Part shown: one piece after another, positions 18,095 through 24,576 of the stretch
How the letters are laid out: every line of letters starts with the position of its first letter
Position numbering within the stretch: position 1 is the first letter of the stretch
Made by a program: the position numbers and the translations under genes
The notes under the pieces: model-generated
What the model was told of the DNA's origin: nothing
Database searches by the model: none
What the model saw: only the letters and a program-made list of their open reading frames with translations
Assembly: GCA_023511655.1 (NCBI GenBank)
Contig: JAIMBB010000008.1
Coordinates: 1-48,904, forward strand
Direction of reading: 5' to 3'
DNA: 48,904 bases
From: Anaerolineae bacterium
Lineage (GTDB): Bacteria; Chloroflexota; Anaerolineae; J036; Brachytrichaceae

Positions 18095-19683
18095 CTCACG
18101 ATGAGTCATCAACCCGTCAACCATCCGACAAAACGACTATGACTGCTCCAATATCCGACCGGCGTGCTGCACGGCGCAGCTCGCGCAAACGTCTGCCGAT
18201 CGAGAGCCTGCCTTTCAAGGCGCTGCACAACTTTTTGCCGCCGGTGCAAATGCTGAGCGAGGAACAGGTGGAACAATTGCACGAAGCCTCGATGCGTATT
18301 CTGGAAGAGGTGGGCATTCGGTTCATGGACGCCGAAGCATTGGCGCTGTGGGCCGGCGCAGGCGCCGATGTTGACCACAGCGCGCAGATCGTGAAGATTG
18401 ACCGGGCCTTGTTAATGGAACTGGTGAAGGGGGCGCCGGGCCAGTTCATCCTACGCGCGCGTGACCCGAACAAGAGCGTGCCGGTGGGCGGCAACTTCAC
18501 CATCTTCGCCACCACCAGCGGCGTGCCTTTTGTCAGCGACCTGGAACGCGGCCGGCGCGAAGGCAGCGTGGGCGCGCTGCACGAACTGGTCAAGCTGGCC
18601 CACATGTGCCCGCCCATCCATGTGGTCGAAAGCCAGGTGACTGAGCCGCAGGACGTGCCGGTCTGGCAGCGCTACCTCGAACGCGGCTGGGCCATCTTCA
18701 CCCTCAGCGACAAGCCGGTGGCCCAGGCTGCCCACGGCCGCAGCGTCGCCACCGATTGTCTGAACATGGCGGCCATCGTGTTCGGCGGCCACGACGAGAT
18801 CAGGAGGCAACCGGTGATGATGAGCGTGGTGAACGCCAATTCCCCGCTGACCTACGACACCAACATGATCGAAGGCATCATCACCTATGCGCGTGGCGGT
18901 CAACCGATCGTAATGACGCCGTTCATCCTGGCCGGGGCCATGGCGCCCATCACGATGGCGGCGGCTGTGGCCCAGCAGAACGCCGAGGCGCTGGCTGGCG
19001 TCGCCCTGACGCAGATCGTTAACCCTGGCGTGCCGGTGGTCTACGGCGGCTTCACCACCAACACCGACATGGCGACCGGCTCGCCCGCCTTCGGCACGCC
19101 GGAAGGGGCCTGGGCGTTCTTCGCCGGCGCGCAATTGGCCCGGCGCTATGGCTTGCCGTATCGCGGCAGCGGCGGTTTGAACACCAGCAAGGTCGTGGAT
19201 GCGCAGGCAGCGCTGGAGACGCAGATGAGCCTGTGGCCGGTCGTGTTGTCGCATACCCACTACGTCATGCATGCCGCGGGTTGGCTGGAAGGCGGATTGG
19301 TGTGCAGCTACGAGAAGTTCGTCCTCGACGTGGAGGGGCTGGCGATGATGCAGAGGCTGTTCGAACCGGTCGAAATCAGCCAGGCCACGCTGGCGCTCGA
19401 CATGATCCGCGAGGTCGGCCCGGGCGGGCATCACTTCGGCACGCCTCACACCCTGGAGCGCTTTCAGACCGAGTTCTATCGCAGCACGTTGATGGACCGC
19501 CAGAACATCGGCACTTGGGAGGAGCAGGGGCGGCTGGATGCTGCCCAGCGCGCGCTGCGCGTGTGGAAGGAATTGTTAGCCAACTACGAGAAGCCGCCCA
19601 TTGACCCGGCGATCGAGGAAGGGTTGCGCGATTACATCGAACGGCGCAAAGCACAGCCCGATCGTCCGCCGGTCATCAACTGA
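18091..19683 (+). CDS. MttB-family (trimethylamine methyltransferase-like) corrinoid methyltransferase, non-pyrrolysine
   Basis: A 530-residue protein of the MttB superfamily, whose members transfer a methyl group from trimethylamine, glycine betaine, carnitine or related quaternary amines to a corrinoid protein. Visible family text includes LHEASMRILEEVGIRF, NFTIFATTSGVPFV, NANSPLTYDTNMIEGI and GHHFGTPHTLERF. The reading frame is uninterrupted, with no in-frame amber codon, so pyrrolysine is absent; such members usually act on quaternary amines. The start at 18091 overlaps the preceding stop; Met at 18139 is an alternative. No corrinoid protein or reductive activator is present nearby, so its partner must be elsewhere. 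Substrate unknown. Confidence 0.88.
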   Translation: MTHDESSTRQPSDKTTMTAPISDRRAARRSSRKRLPIESLPFKALHNFLPPVQMLSEEQVEQLHEASMRILEEVGIRFMDAEALALWAGAGADVDHSAQIVKIDRALLMELVKGAPGQFILRARDPNKSVPVGGNFTIFATTSGVPFVSDLERGRREGSVGALHELVKLAHMCPPIHVVESQVTEPQDVPVWQRYLERGWAIFTLSDKPVAQAAHGRSVATDCLNMAAIVFGGHDEIRRQPVMMSVVNANSPLTYDTNMIEGIITYARGGQPIVMTPFILAGAMAPITMAAAVAQQNAEALAGVALTQIVNPGVPVVYGGFTTNTDMATGSPAFGTPEGAWAFFAGAQLARRYGLPYRGSGGLNTSKVVDAQAALETQMSLWPVVLSHTHYVMHAAGWLEGGLVCSYEKFVLDVEGLAMMQRLFEPVEISQATLALDMIREVGPGGHHFGTPHTLERFQTEFYRSTLMDRQNIGTWEEQGRLDAAQRALRVWKELLANYEKPPIDPAIEEGLRDYIERRKAQPDRPPVIN

Positions 19684-19748
19684 TCCGCTCCGCGTCCGGC
19701 TGCATCAGCTCGCGCACCGCGCGCATCAGATCGCCAGGGCAGTCGCAT
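19676..19748 (-). pseudogene. Orphan copy of the 3' end of the sbcD-like gene
   Basis: On the minus strand, 19697-19733 matches 20990-21026, the end of the sbcD-like gene, at 36 of 37 positions, with weaker similarity for another ~15 bp. Read in the same frame it encodes DLMRAVRELMQPDAERIS and a stop at 19676-19678, overlapping the end of the MttB gene. It therefore looks like a detached nuclease C-terminus, separated from the gene by the toxin-antitoxin and repeat island. Confidence 0.7.
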
Positions 19749-19810
19749 GAAGGCTTTAGCCGACGGTCGGCGGAAGCTTTCACGACGCGGCTGTGCCAGG
19801 CTATTTCGGG

Positions 19811-20278
19811 CTATTGATGATTGGGATTGGCAACGGCCAGACCTTCGGCCACCGCAGCCGCGTTCAAGTGGTCGTCGGCGCACACGAAGACCACATTGAT
19901 GGCAGGCTCATCGTCAGAAAGGTCTCGGTTGAACTCCGCGTAGAGGCGGAGCGCGGCCGCCAGATGCAGGGAGTCACACCCGCGCAAACGATACCGGCTG
20001 ATCAATTGAACCCCGGCGTCAACCAGACCGTCGTCCAGGCCTAACAGGTCAACCTGCACTGCCAGATCGTGCGTGAAACTGTCGAGCAACCTGCGAGCTG
20101 TTCTGGTAGCATCGGTGCGCCGGACGATGGCCGACGTCACCTCGGCACGGATGAGTTGACTGGCGAAGTGCCGGCCCTTCTCCGTGCCGAATAGCCGATT
20201 GATCACCTCGCTGCCTTTCTCCGCGAAGTAACGCTTGACGATGGCGCTGGAGTCCCAGAAGTAGCAGGTGACGCTCAT
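19811..20278 (-). CDS. PIN-domain toxin (VapC-like ribonuclease)
   Basis: A 155-residue PIN-domain protein, predicted to be an Mg-dependent ribonuclease toxin. The four acidic residues expected in the active site can be placed at Asp9 (YFWDSSAIVKRY), Glu46 (QLIRAEVTSA), Asp102 (GCDSLHLAAAL) and Asp135 (FVCADDHL). It follows its presumed antitoxin with a 3-bp gap on the minus strand. The length is slightly above the typical 130-140. The pair sits in an island flanked by duplicated sbcD end sequences. Confidence 0.87.
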   Translation of the reverse strand: MSVTCYFWDSSAIVKRYFAEKGSEVINRLFGTEKGRHFASQLIRAEVTSAIVRRTDATRTARRLLDSFTHDLAVQVDLLGLDDGLVDAGVQLISRYRLRGCDSLHLAAALRLYAEFNRDLSDDEPAINVVFVCADDHLNAAAVAEGLAVANPNHQ

Positions 20279-20281
20279 CCC

Positions 20282-20632
20282 TCAGCGACGTTCCCGGATG
20301 ATCATCTCGGAGACAGGCTCGCCCGCAACGTGAATGGGCCGGAAGGGCGACAATTGTCCGCTCTTCCTGGCGCGTTGCGTGATCAGGCCCTTTTCAACCA
20401 GCCGGTCCACGGCCGCTTCCAGCCGCGCCTCCTGAGAGTCTTTCAATACCTGCCGCCTTCGCGGCGTTGGCATTACGACTACGTCGCCAGCAATAATCGC
20501 TTCGAGCAACTGTCGTATGCTGCCCTCTCCCTTCTGCGGCCCGCGCGTCTGCACGTACCCCAACCGCTTAGCGATTTGCTTCAGCTTCTCGACGTTGCTC
20601 AGTTGAGTGGTGAAATTGTTCACCAGCGCCAT
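20282..20632 (-). CDS. Antitoxin partner of the PIN toxin
   Basis: A 116-residue protein immediately upstream of the PIN gene. The N-terminal segment (MALVNNFTTQLSNVEKLKQI, then a GSIRQLLEAIIAG helix) resembles a ribbon-helix-helix-like DNA-binding arrangement; the middle is Arg/Lys-rich and the C-terminus probably wraps the toxin. The start at 20632 is chosen because GGGAGG lies 4 nt upstream and because the promoter elements at 20654-20682 would be inside a longer frame from 20734. A perfect palindrome overlapping its promoter suggests autoregulation, usual for toxin-antitoxin pairs. The family is not one I recognise by name. Confidence 0.75.
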   Translation of the reverse strand: MALVNNFTTQLSNVEKLKQIAKRLGYVQTRGPQKGEGSIRQLLEAIIAGDVVVMPTPRRRQVLKDSQEARLEAAVDRLVEKGLITQRARKSGQLSPFRPIHVAGEPVSEMIIRERR

Positions 20633-20650
20633 GCTGCCTCCCTGCACCGA

Positions 20651-20682
20651 AGGATAGTAAAACAATACTATCCTTTCGTCAA
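20651..20682 (-). promoter_or_regulatory. Promoter and palindromic operator of the toxin-antitoxin pair
   Basis: On the minus strand TTGACG (complement of 20677-20682) and TACTAT (complement of 20654-20659) are separated by exactly 17 bp. A perfect inverted repeat with 9-bp arms AGGATAGTA / TACTATCCT (20651-20659 and 20666-20674) covers the -10 element and part of the spacer, the expected position for antitoxin binding. Confidence 0.72.
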
Positions 20683-20716
20683 GCATTGGGTTGTCCCGGG
20701 TCCACGCGATGATCGC

Positions 20717-20986
20717 GCGCAAACGGGCGGCCACGCAGGGCCGCCCCTACATCACGCCGCCGCCCGTTTGTAGGGGCGACCCTATGTGGTCGCCCGCATG
20801 GTGTGGTCGCCGGCATGATCGCACGTGCGCAACCGGGCGGCCAGGCAGGGCCGCCCCTACATCACACCGCCGCCCGTTGTAGGGGCGACCCTATGTGGTC
20901 GCCCGCATGGTGTGGTCGCCGGCATGATCGCACGTGCGCAAACAGGCGGCCAGGCAGGGCCGCCCCTACATCACGCCGCCGTCCGT
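20717..20986. repeat. Tandem hairpin repeat, 2.5 units of about 110 bp
   Basis: Unit 1 is 20717-20826, unit 2 20827-20935 and a partial unit 20936-20986; units 1 and 2 differ at only a few positions. Each full unit holds hairpins such as GGGCGGCC-loop-GGCCGCCC and GGGCGACC-CTATGT-GGTCGCCC, the type of GTAGGGGCGACC palindromic repeat common in Chloroflexota intergenic DNA. The last partial unit runs into the sbcD-like gene and provides its last codons and stop (CTA on the plus strand at 20966-20968). A relative lies at 41784-41831. Confidence 0.88.
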
Positions 20987-22228
20987 GCCCGGCTGCATCA
21001 GCTCGCGCGCCGCGCGCATCAGATCGTCAATGCGATCGCGCGGCGTGTTTTTGCTCAGGAAGTAACGCTCGAGCAGCGTTTCGGGTGAAAGCGTCTCTGG
21101 ATTTTGCACGCCGATGCGCGATCGCGCGTCACGTTCGATCTCGCGCGAGATGCCGGCCACCAGGTAGGCGTCGGCGAGCGCTTCCTCGATGGCTCGCATG
21201 CGCAGCATGGCTTCCTGGTGTTGCAGCAGCTTCACGCGCACGCGCACCACGGCCCCTTTCACGTCGTGCCGGGCGATCTGGCGCAGCACGGCATCGGTAG
21301 GGCTATCGCCGTCGCGCGTCGCGTCGGCGTAGATCGAGACGAAGGGCCGCACGCTCTCCAGGCGTTTGAACGACCACTGCGTGTCGCCGCGCCGGGCTTC
21401 GATCCAGCAAAAGCCCTTCGGCTCGTGCTCCTCGCCGAAGTCTATGCGCTCCAGGCTACCGGAATACACCACGGCCGGTCGGTCGCTCGGGTTCAGGTTT
21501 TGGTGTTTGTGGATGTGGCCCATCGCCACGTAGTCCCAGGCGTCCAGGCGCAGGGCGCTCATCGGTATCACCAGGTCGCGTCCTAGCATCACGCTGCGCT
21601 CCGAGCCGAACGTCGCGCCGCTGATGGTGAAGTGGCCGGTGAGGATCGCGGGAAGGGCAGGGTCAACTTCGCCGGCCAGGCGTCCCAGCTCTTCATCGAG
21701 GATGCGCACCATTTCCTGGTCCAGTTGCTCGACGGTCATGCCGCGGTGTTCCTCGTATTTCAGCAGCCGATTGCGTTGTGGCCACGGCACCGTGGCGATT
21801 TGCAACAGGCCACGGGGCGTTTCGACGCGGTGCAACTGTTCGGCGCGCCCGACGATCACGTTAGGCACATCCAGCGTGGCGAAGATGTCCACGCTGCTGG
21901 CGCGCTGTTCGATGATCGGCATGTCGTGGTTGCCGACCAGCAGCACGGTGGTGATGTTCGCGCGCGAAAGGCGCATGATTTGGCGGGCGAAGGCGCGCTG
22001 GTAGGTGGGATTGGGATCGCGCGTCTTGAAGGCGTCGCCGGCGAAGATGACCACGTCGGCCTCGTGCTCGATCGCGTAATCCACGATCTCTTTCAATCGT
22101 GACACGAAGTCCAACACTCGCTGGTTCAGGCCAGTTTCCGGATCAATGCGGCCGTAGTTCTCCATGCCGATGTGGATGTCGGCAAAATGCAACACGCGAA
22201 TCGGTTCGCTCGCGGTAGTGTGGTTCAT
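20966..22228 (-). CDS. SbcD/Mre11-like DNA repair exonuclease
   Basis: A 420-residue calcineurin-like metallophosphoesterase of the SbcD/Mre11 kind, which processes DNA ends and hairpins. Metal-binding motifs are clear: DIHIG (residues about 16-20), GDAFKTRDPN, VGNHDMP, TGHFTISG and GHIHKHQ. A capping domain follows to the C-terminus. The ATPase partner SbcC is not in the window. Its start overlaps the stop of the upstream lipoprotein gene by 4 bp (ATGA), so the two are coupled. The C-terminal residues TDGGVM and stop come from the hairpin repeat; an older-looking C-terminus lies 1.3 kb away at 19676-19733. The truncated or swapped tail is short and may not matter for activity. Confidence 0.88.
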   Translation of the reverse strand: MNHTTASEPIRVLHFADIHIGMENYGRIDPETGLNQRVLDFVSRLKEIVDYAIEHEADVVIFAGDAFKTRDPNPTYQRAFARQIMRLSRANITTVLLVGNHDMPIIEQRASSVDIFATLDVPNVIVGRAEQLHRVETPRGLLQIATVPWPQRNRLLKYEEHRGMTVEQLDQEMVRILDEELGRLAGEVDPALPAILTGHFTISGATFGSERSVMLGRDLVIPMSALRLDAWDYVAMGHIHKHQNLNPSDRPAVVYSGSLERIDFGEEHEPKGFCWIEARRGDTQWSFKRLESVRPFVSIYADATRDGDSPTDAVLRQIARHDVKGAVVRVRVKLLQHQEAMLRMRAIEEALADAYLVAGISREIERDARSRIGVQNPETLSPETLLERYFLSKNTPRDRIDDLMRAARELMQPGTDGGVM

Positions 22229-23712
22229 GGTTGAATGGGTAACAGGCGGACGTCGAAGGCGGTGTCCAGGTAATCGCGGCTGACCCAGCCGATCATGCCA
22301 GCGTCGGTGCGAATGCGCAGCCAGCCGGCGTCGGCGTCGCGGGCGAGCAGCTCGGCGCGTTCGCCCGCCGCGAGCTGGCCGACGATGCGGAAGCGCGTGC
22401 CTGGGCCGGAGCGAATGTTGAGCAGTTCGATCGCCTGGCCGACCGGCGCATCTACCGGCAATGGCCCTGTGCCGAGCACGTCATCGCCAATTTGCAAAGA
22501 CATGATCATCGCGTCGAGCGCCGCCAGCGAGGGCGTGAAGCTCTCCGGCCGGGCGTCCAGCATTTGGGCGATGCCGTTCACGTAGGCCAGGTAATCTCGC
22601 TTGAACTCGTCGCGCTCCGCTTTGGTCACGTCGGCCGGCGTGGCCGGCAGTGCAGTCGTGGTGACCGGGATGTAGGTGGCGATGTAGTACCGGCCGTCAT
22701 CCGTCAGACCCTGAAAGGTGTAGATCAGGCTCGCGGCGGTGAGCGGTTTGATCTCTTGCGTGAGGTGGGTGACGAAGCGCACGCCGCGGCCGCCGGCGAA
22801 GTCCAGGTAACGCATCTGCGCGCGCATTGCCTGGCTGAGCCCCGACGACGGCAACAACAGGGGATCTTGATTCAGCGCCGCCGGACGCGTCGCCAGCAGG
22901 GATTGGAAATCCTCGATGGCCGCGGCGAACGATTCCGCCTCCCCGGCGCGAAACAGCGCCTGGTAGTCCCGCAGCGGCAGGATGAGCAGTTGGCGCTCGC
23001 GCGGGTCGAATGTCTCCGAGAACCGATCTTCGTCGAAGAACACGCGCAGGTGTCTCGGCCAGCCGTTCCAATCAATCGGGAAGCGGATATTCGGCTTGCG
23101 TGGCACGACGTCGACGCGCGCTTTGCTCGCCACGCCGTTGATGGTCAGGCTGATCCCTTGTGGCAGGTTGACCGTCAGCGCAGGAATTTGCACGGCCTGT
23201 TCGGCGGAGCCGTCGGCTGCGATCACCTCGATGCGAGCCGGGCCGGCCAGCGACATGGTGTAAGGCACGGTCGCGCTGAAAGTGCCGACTTCGCCTGGCA
23301 ATCCCTGCACATCCAGCGCGCCATCGCCGATTACGTCGCCGAAAGCATTCGTCACCCGATAGCGCATCGTCTTGTCCGGCGGCGTGAGTGCGACGTTGCC
23401 GACCAACCTGAACGGGTTAGATAGCGTCGCGCCGCGCGCAGGCGATTCGATCACGATCTCCTGGCGGGGTGGCACGGGCGTCTCGGTGGGGATAGCAAAC
23501 AGGGCAGCGAGCGGAGAAACGGGTTCGGGCGTCGGCGACGACCTGGCTGCTGCGCCCGGCGTGCTCGTGGCTGCGGATGGCGACGGAACGTCCGGCGGCA
23601 CGGCGGCGTCCGCCGGCGCGCAGGCCGCAACGAGGGTGCCGATGATGATAACCGGCCAGCCGCGCCAGCGGCGGCGAGCTTTCGCGGGCGTCGTGCCTGC
23701 CTGTCCTCTCAC
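22225..23712 (-). CDS. SH3-domain lipoprotein
   Basis: A 495-residue predicted lipoprotein. After a basic N-terminus and hydrophobic stretch the lipobox LVAAC gives a lipid-modified Cys31, followed by a Pro/Ser/Thr-rich linker to about residue 85. Residues of about 85-190 look like an Ig-like immunoglobulin/Gmad2-type domain (SPARGATLSNPFRLVGNV); the middle is uncharacterised; residues of about 425-485 are a bacterial SH3 domain (LLNIRSGPGTRFRIVGQL, GWVSRDYLD). It probably binds envelope polymers. The start is GTG at 23712. It is joined to the sbcD-like gene by a 4-bp overlap, an unexpected pairing of envelope and DNA-repair genes. Confidence 0.82.
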   Translation of the reverse strand: MRGQAGTTPAKARRRWRGWPVIIIGTLVAACAPADAAVPPDVPSPSAATSTPGAAARSSPTPEPVSPLAALFAIPTETPVPPRQEIVIESPARGATLSNPFRLVGNVALTPPDKTMRYRVTNAFGDVIGDGALDVQGLPGEVGTFSATVPYTMSLAGPARIEVIAADGSAEQAVQIPALTVNLPQGISLTINGVASKARVDVVPRKPNIRFPIDWNGWPRHLRVFFDEDRFSETFDPRERQLLILPLRDYQALFRAGEAESFAAAIEDFQSLLATRPAALNQDPLLLPSSGLSQAMRAQMRYLDFAGGRGVRFVTHLTQEIKPLTAASLIYTFQGLTDDGRYYIATYIPVTTTALPATPADVTKAERDEFKRDYLAYVNGIAQMLDARPESFTPSLAALDAMIMSLQIGDDVLGTGPLPVDAPVGQAIELLNIRSGPGTRFRIVGQLAAGERAELLARDADAGWLRIRTDAGMIGWVSRDYLDTAFDVRLLPIQP

Positions 23713-23738
23713 GGCGGGGAATGTTGCCGGGCGAAGAT

Positions 23739-23769
23739 CAAAACACCCGAAGCGCGTCGGCTTCGGGTG
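23739..23769 (-). terminator. Intrinsic terminator downstream of rpmG
   Basis: The 10-bp stem CACCCGAAGC / GCTTCGGGTG (23744-23753 and 23760-23769) with a 6-nt loop is followed on the minus strand by TTTTGATCTT. This is a good rho-independent terminator for the rpsR-rpmG transcript and separates it from the lipoprotein gene. Confidence 0.8.
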
Positions 23770-23829
23770 CCTGCTGGTGTGAGGATATGCCGGTTCGCGA
23801 TCTCACTGTGCCGTTGGGAACCGCGGCCC

Positions 23830-23997
23830 TCACTTTTCTTCTTTGTACATCACATGCCGGCGGACGAATGGGTCGTAGCGTCGAAGCTCCAATCGCGCCG
23901 TGTCGTTCTTGCGGTTCTTCTCGGTTAGATAGAAATGGCCGCTCGCGCTGCTCTTCAGCTTGATCACGATCCGGTTCCCTTTCTTCTTGCTGGCCAT
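23830..23997 (-). CDS. rpmG: Ribosomal protein bL33
   Basis: A 55-residue large-subunit ribosomal protein. The sequence starts [20 protein letters not shown] and ends [17 protein letters not shown], typical of bL33. It contains no cysteine, so it is the zinc-independent (C-minus) form. A strong GGAGGT lies 4 nt before the ATG. It is 58 bp downstream of rpsR and is followed by a terminator. Confidence 0.95.
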   Translation of the reverse strand: MASKKKGNRIVIKLKSSASGHFYLTEKNRKNDTARLELRRYDPFVRRHVMYKEEK

Positions 23998-24055
23998 GCC
24001 AACCTCCTGAAAGATGGATTCCCGAGATATGCGGCTGTTCGGGAACCCGCGTTGA

Positions 24056-24400
24056 TCACTTGTTCAACGTGCCTGGCATCGGCAAGAGCGCCAAGTGACG
24101 TGCGCGCTTGATGGCGCGGGCCATGAGCCGTTGATTCTTGGCGCTCAGGCCGCTGCGACGACGAGGCAGGATCTTCCCCTGGCTGCTGATGTAGCGGCGG
24201 AGCCGCTCGTAGTCCTTGTAATCGGGGACTGTCCCCGTAGCGGCGAACTCATCCAGTCGCTTCGGCCGCGCGGTGCTGGTCTCGGTTCCGCTTGGGCGGA
24301 ACGTGCCGGCGGGTTTGCGCTTCTGGGCCTTGCCGGGCGCAGCTTTGGGCTCTGAGGGCTCAGCCGTCGTTTCTTCGGCTATGGTAAAGCTGTTCTCCAC
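24056..24400 (-). CDS. rpsR: Ribosomal protein bS18, with an N-terminal extension
   Basis: A 114-residue small-subunit ribosomal protein. The C-terminal ~60 residues are the bS18 core ([19 protein letters not shown], then [16 protein letters not shown]). The first ~50 residues are a low-complexity Glu/Pro/Lys/Thr-rich extension, unlike the usual 70-90-residue protein. The GTG at 24400 is chosen because AAGGAG precedes it by 4 nt; an in-frame ATG at 24433 would add 11 residues and place that Shine-Dalgarno inside the gene. No cysteines are present. It is cotranscribed with rpmG. Confidence 0.92.
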   Translation of the reverse strand: MENSFTIAEETTAEPSEPKAAPGKAQKRKPAGTFRPSGTETSTARPKRLDEFAATGTVPDYKDYERLRRYISSQGKILPRRRSGLSAKNQRLMARAIKRARHLALLPMPGTLNK

Positions 24401-24576
24401 GTTGCTCCTTGGTTGATCCGACTTCGAATTCACATGCCGCGCACATTATCTTAGTGGGCAGCTTGGGCACGAAATTCTAGCACATTTGGATGGATCGCCC
24501 GAGCCTTGGTTGGGTGTGCACAACTCGCGACGTATGAAACGGCGGTGTATAGGTCTCGCGGTTGTAAGATTGGCAC

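Noticed and set aside
18091-19683. Possible pyrrolysine-containing trimethylamine methyltransferase
   Set aside because: No in-frame amber codon; the protein has full length without one.
20717-20986. Possible CRISPR array
   Set aside because: Units are about 110 bp and nearly identical along their length, with no short-repeat/unique-spacer pattern and no cas genes.
20803-21300. A plus-strand frame through the hairpin repeats
   Set aside because: Made of repeat units read through, then antisense to the nuclease gene.
23770-23829. tRNA-like text (GGTTCGCGATCTC) near rpmG
   Set aside because: No acceptor or anticodon stems can be drawn on either strand.
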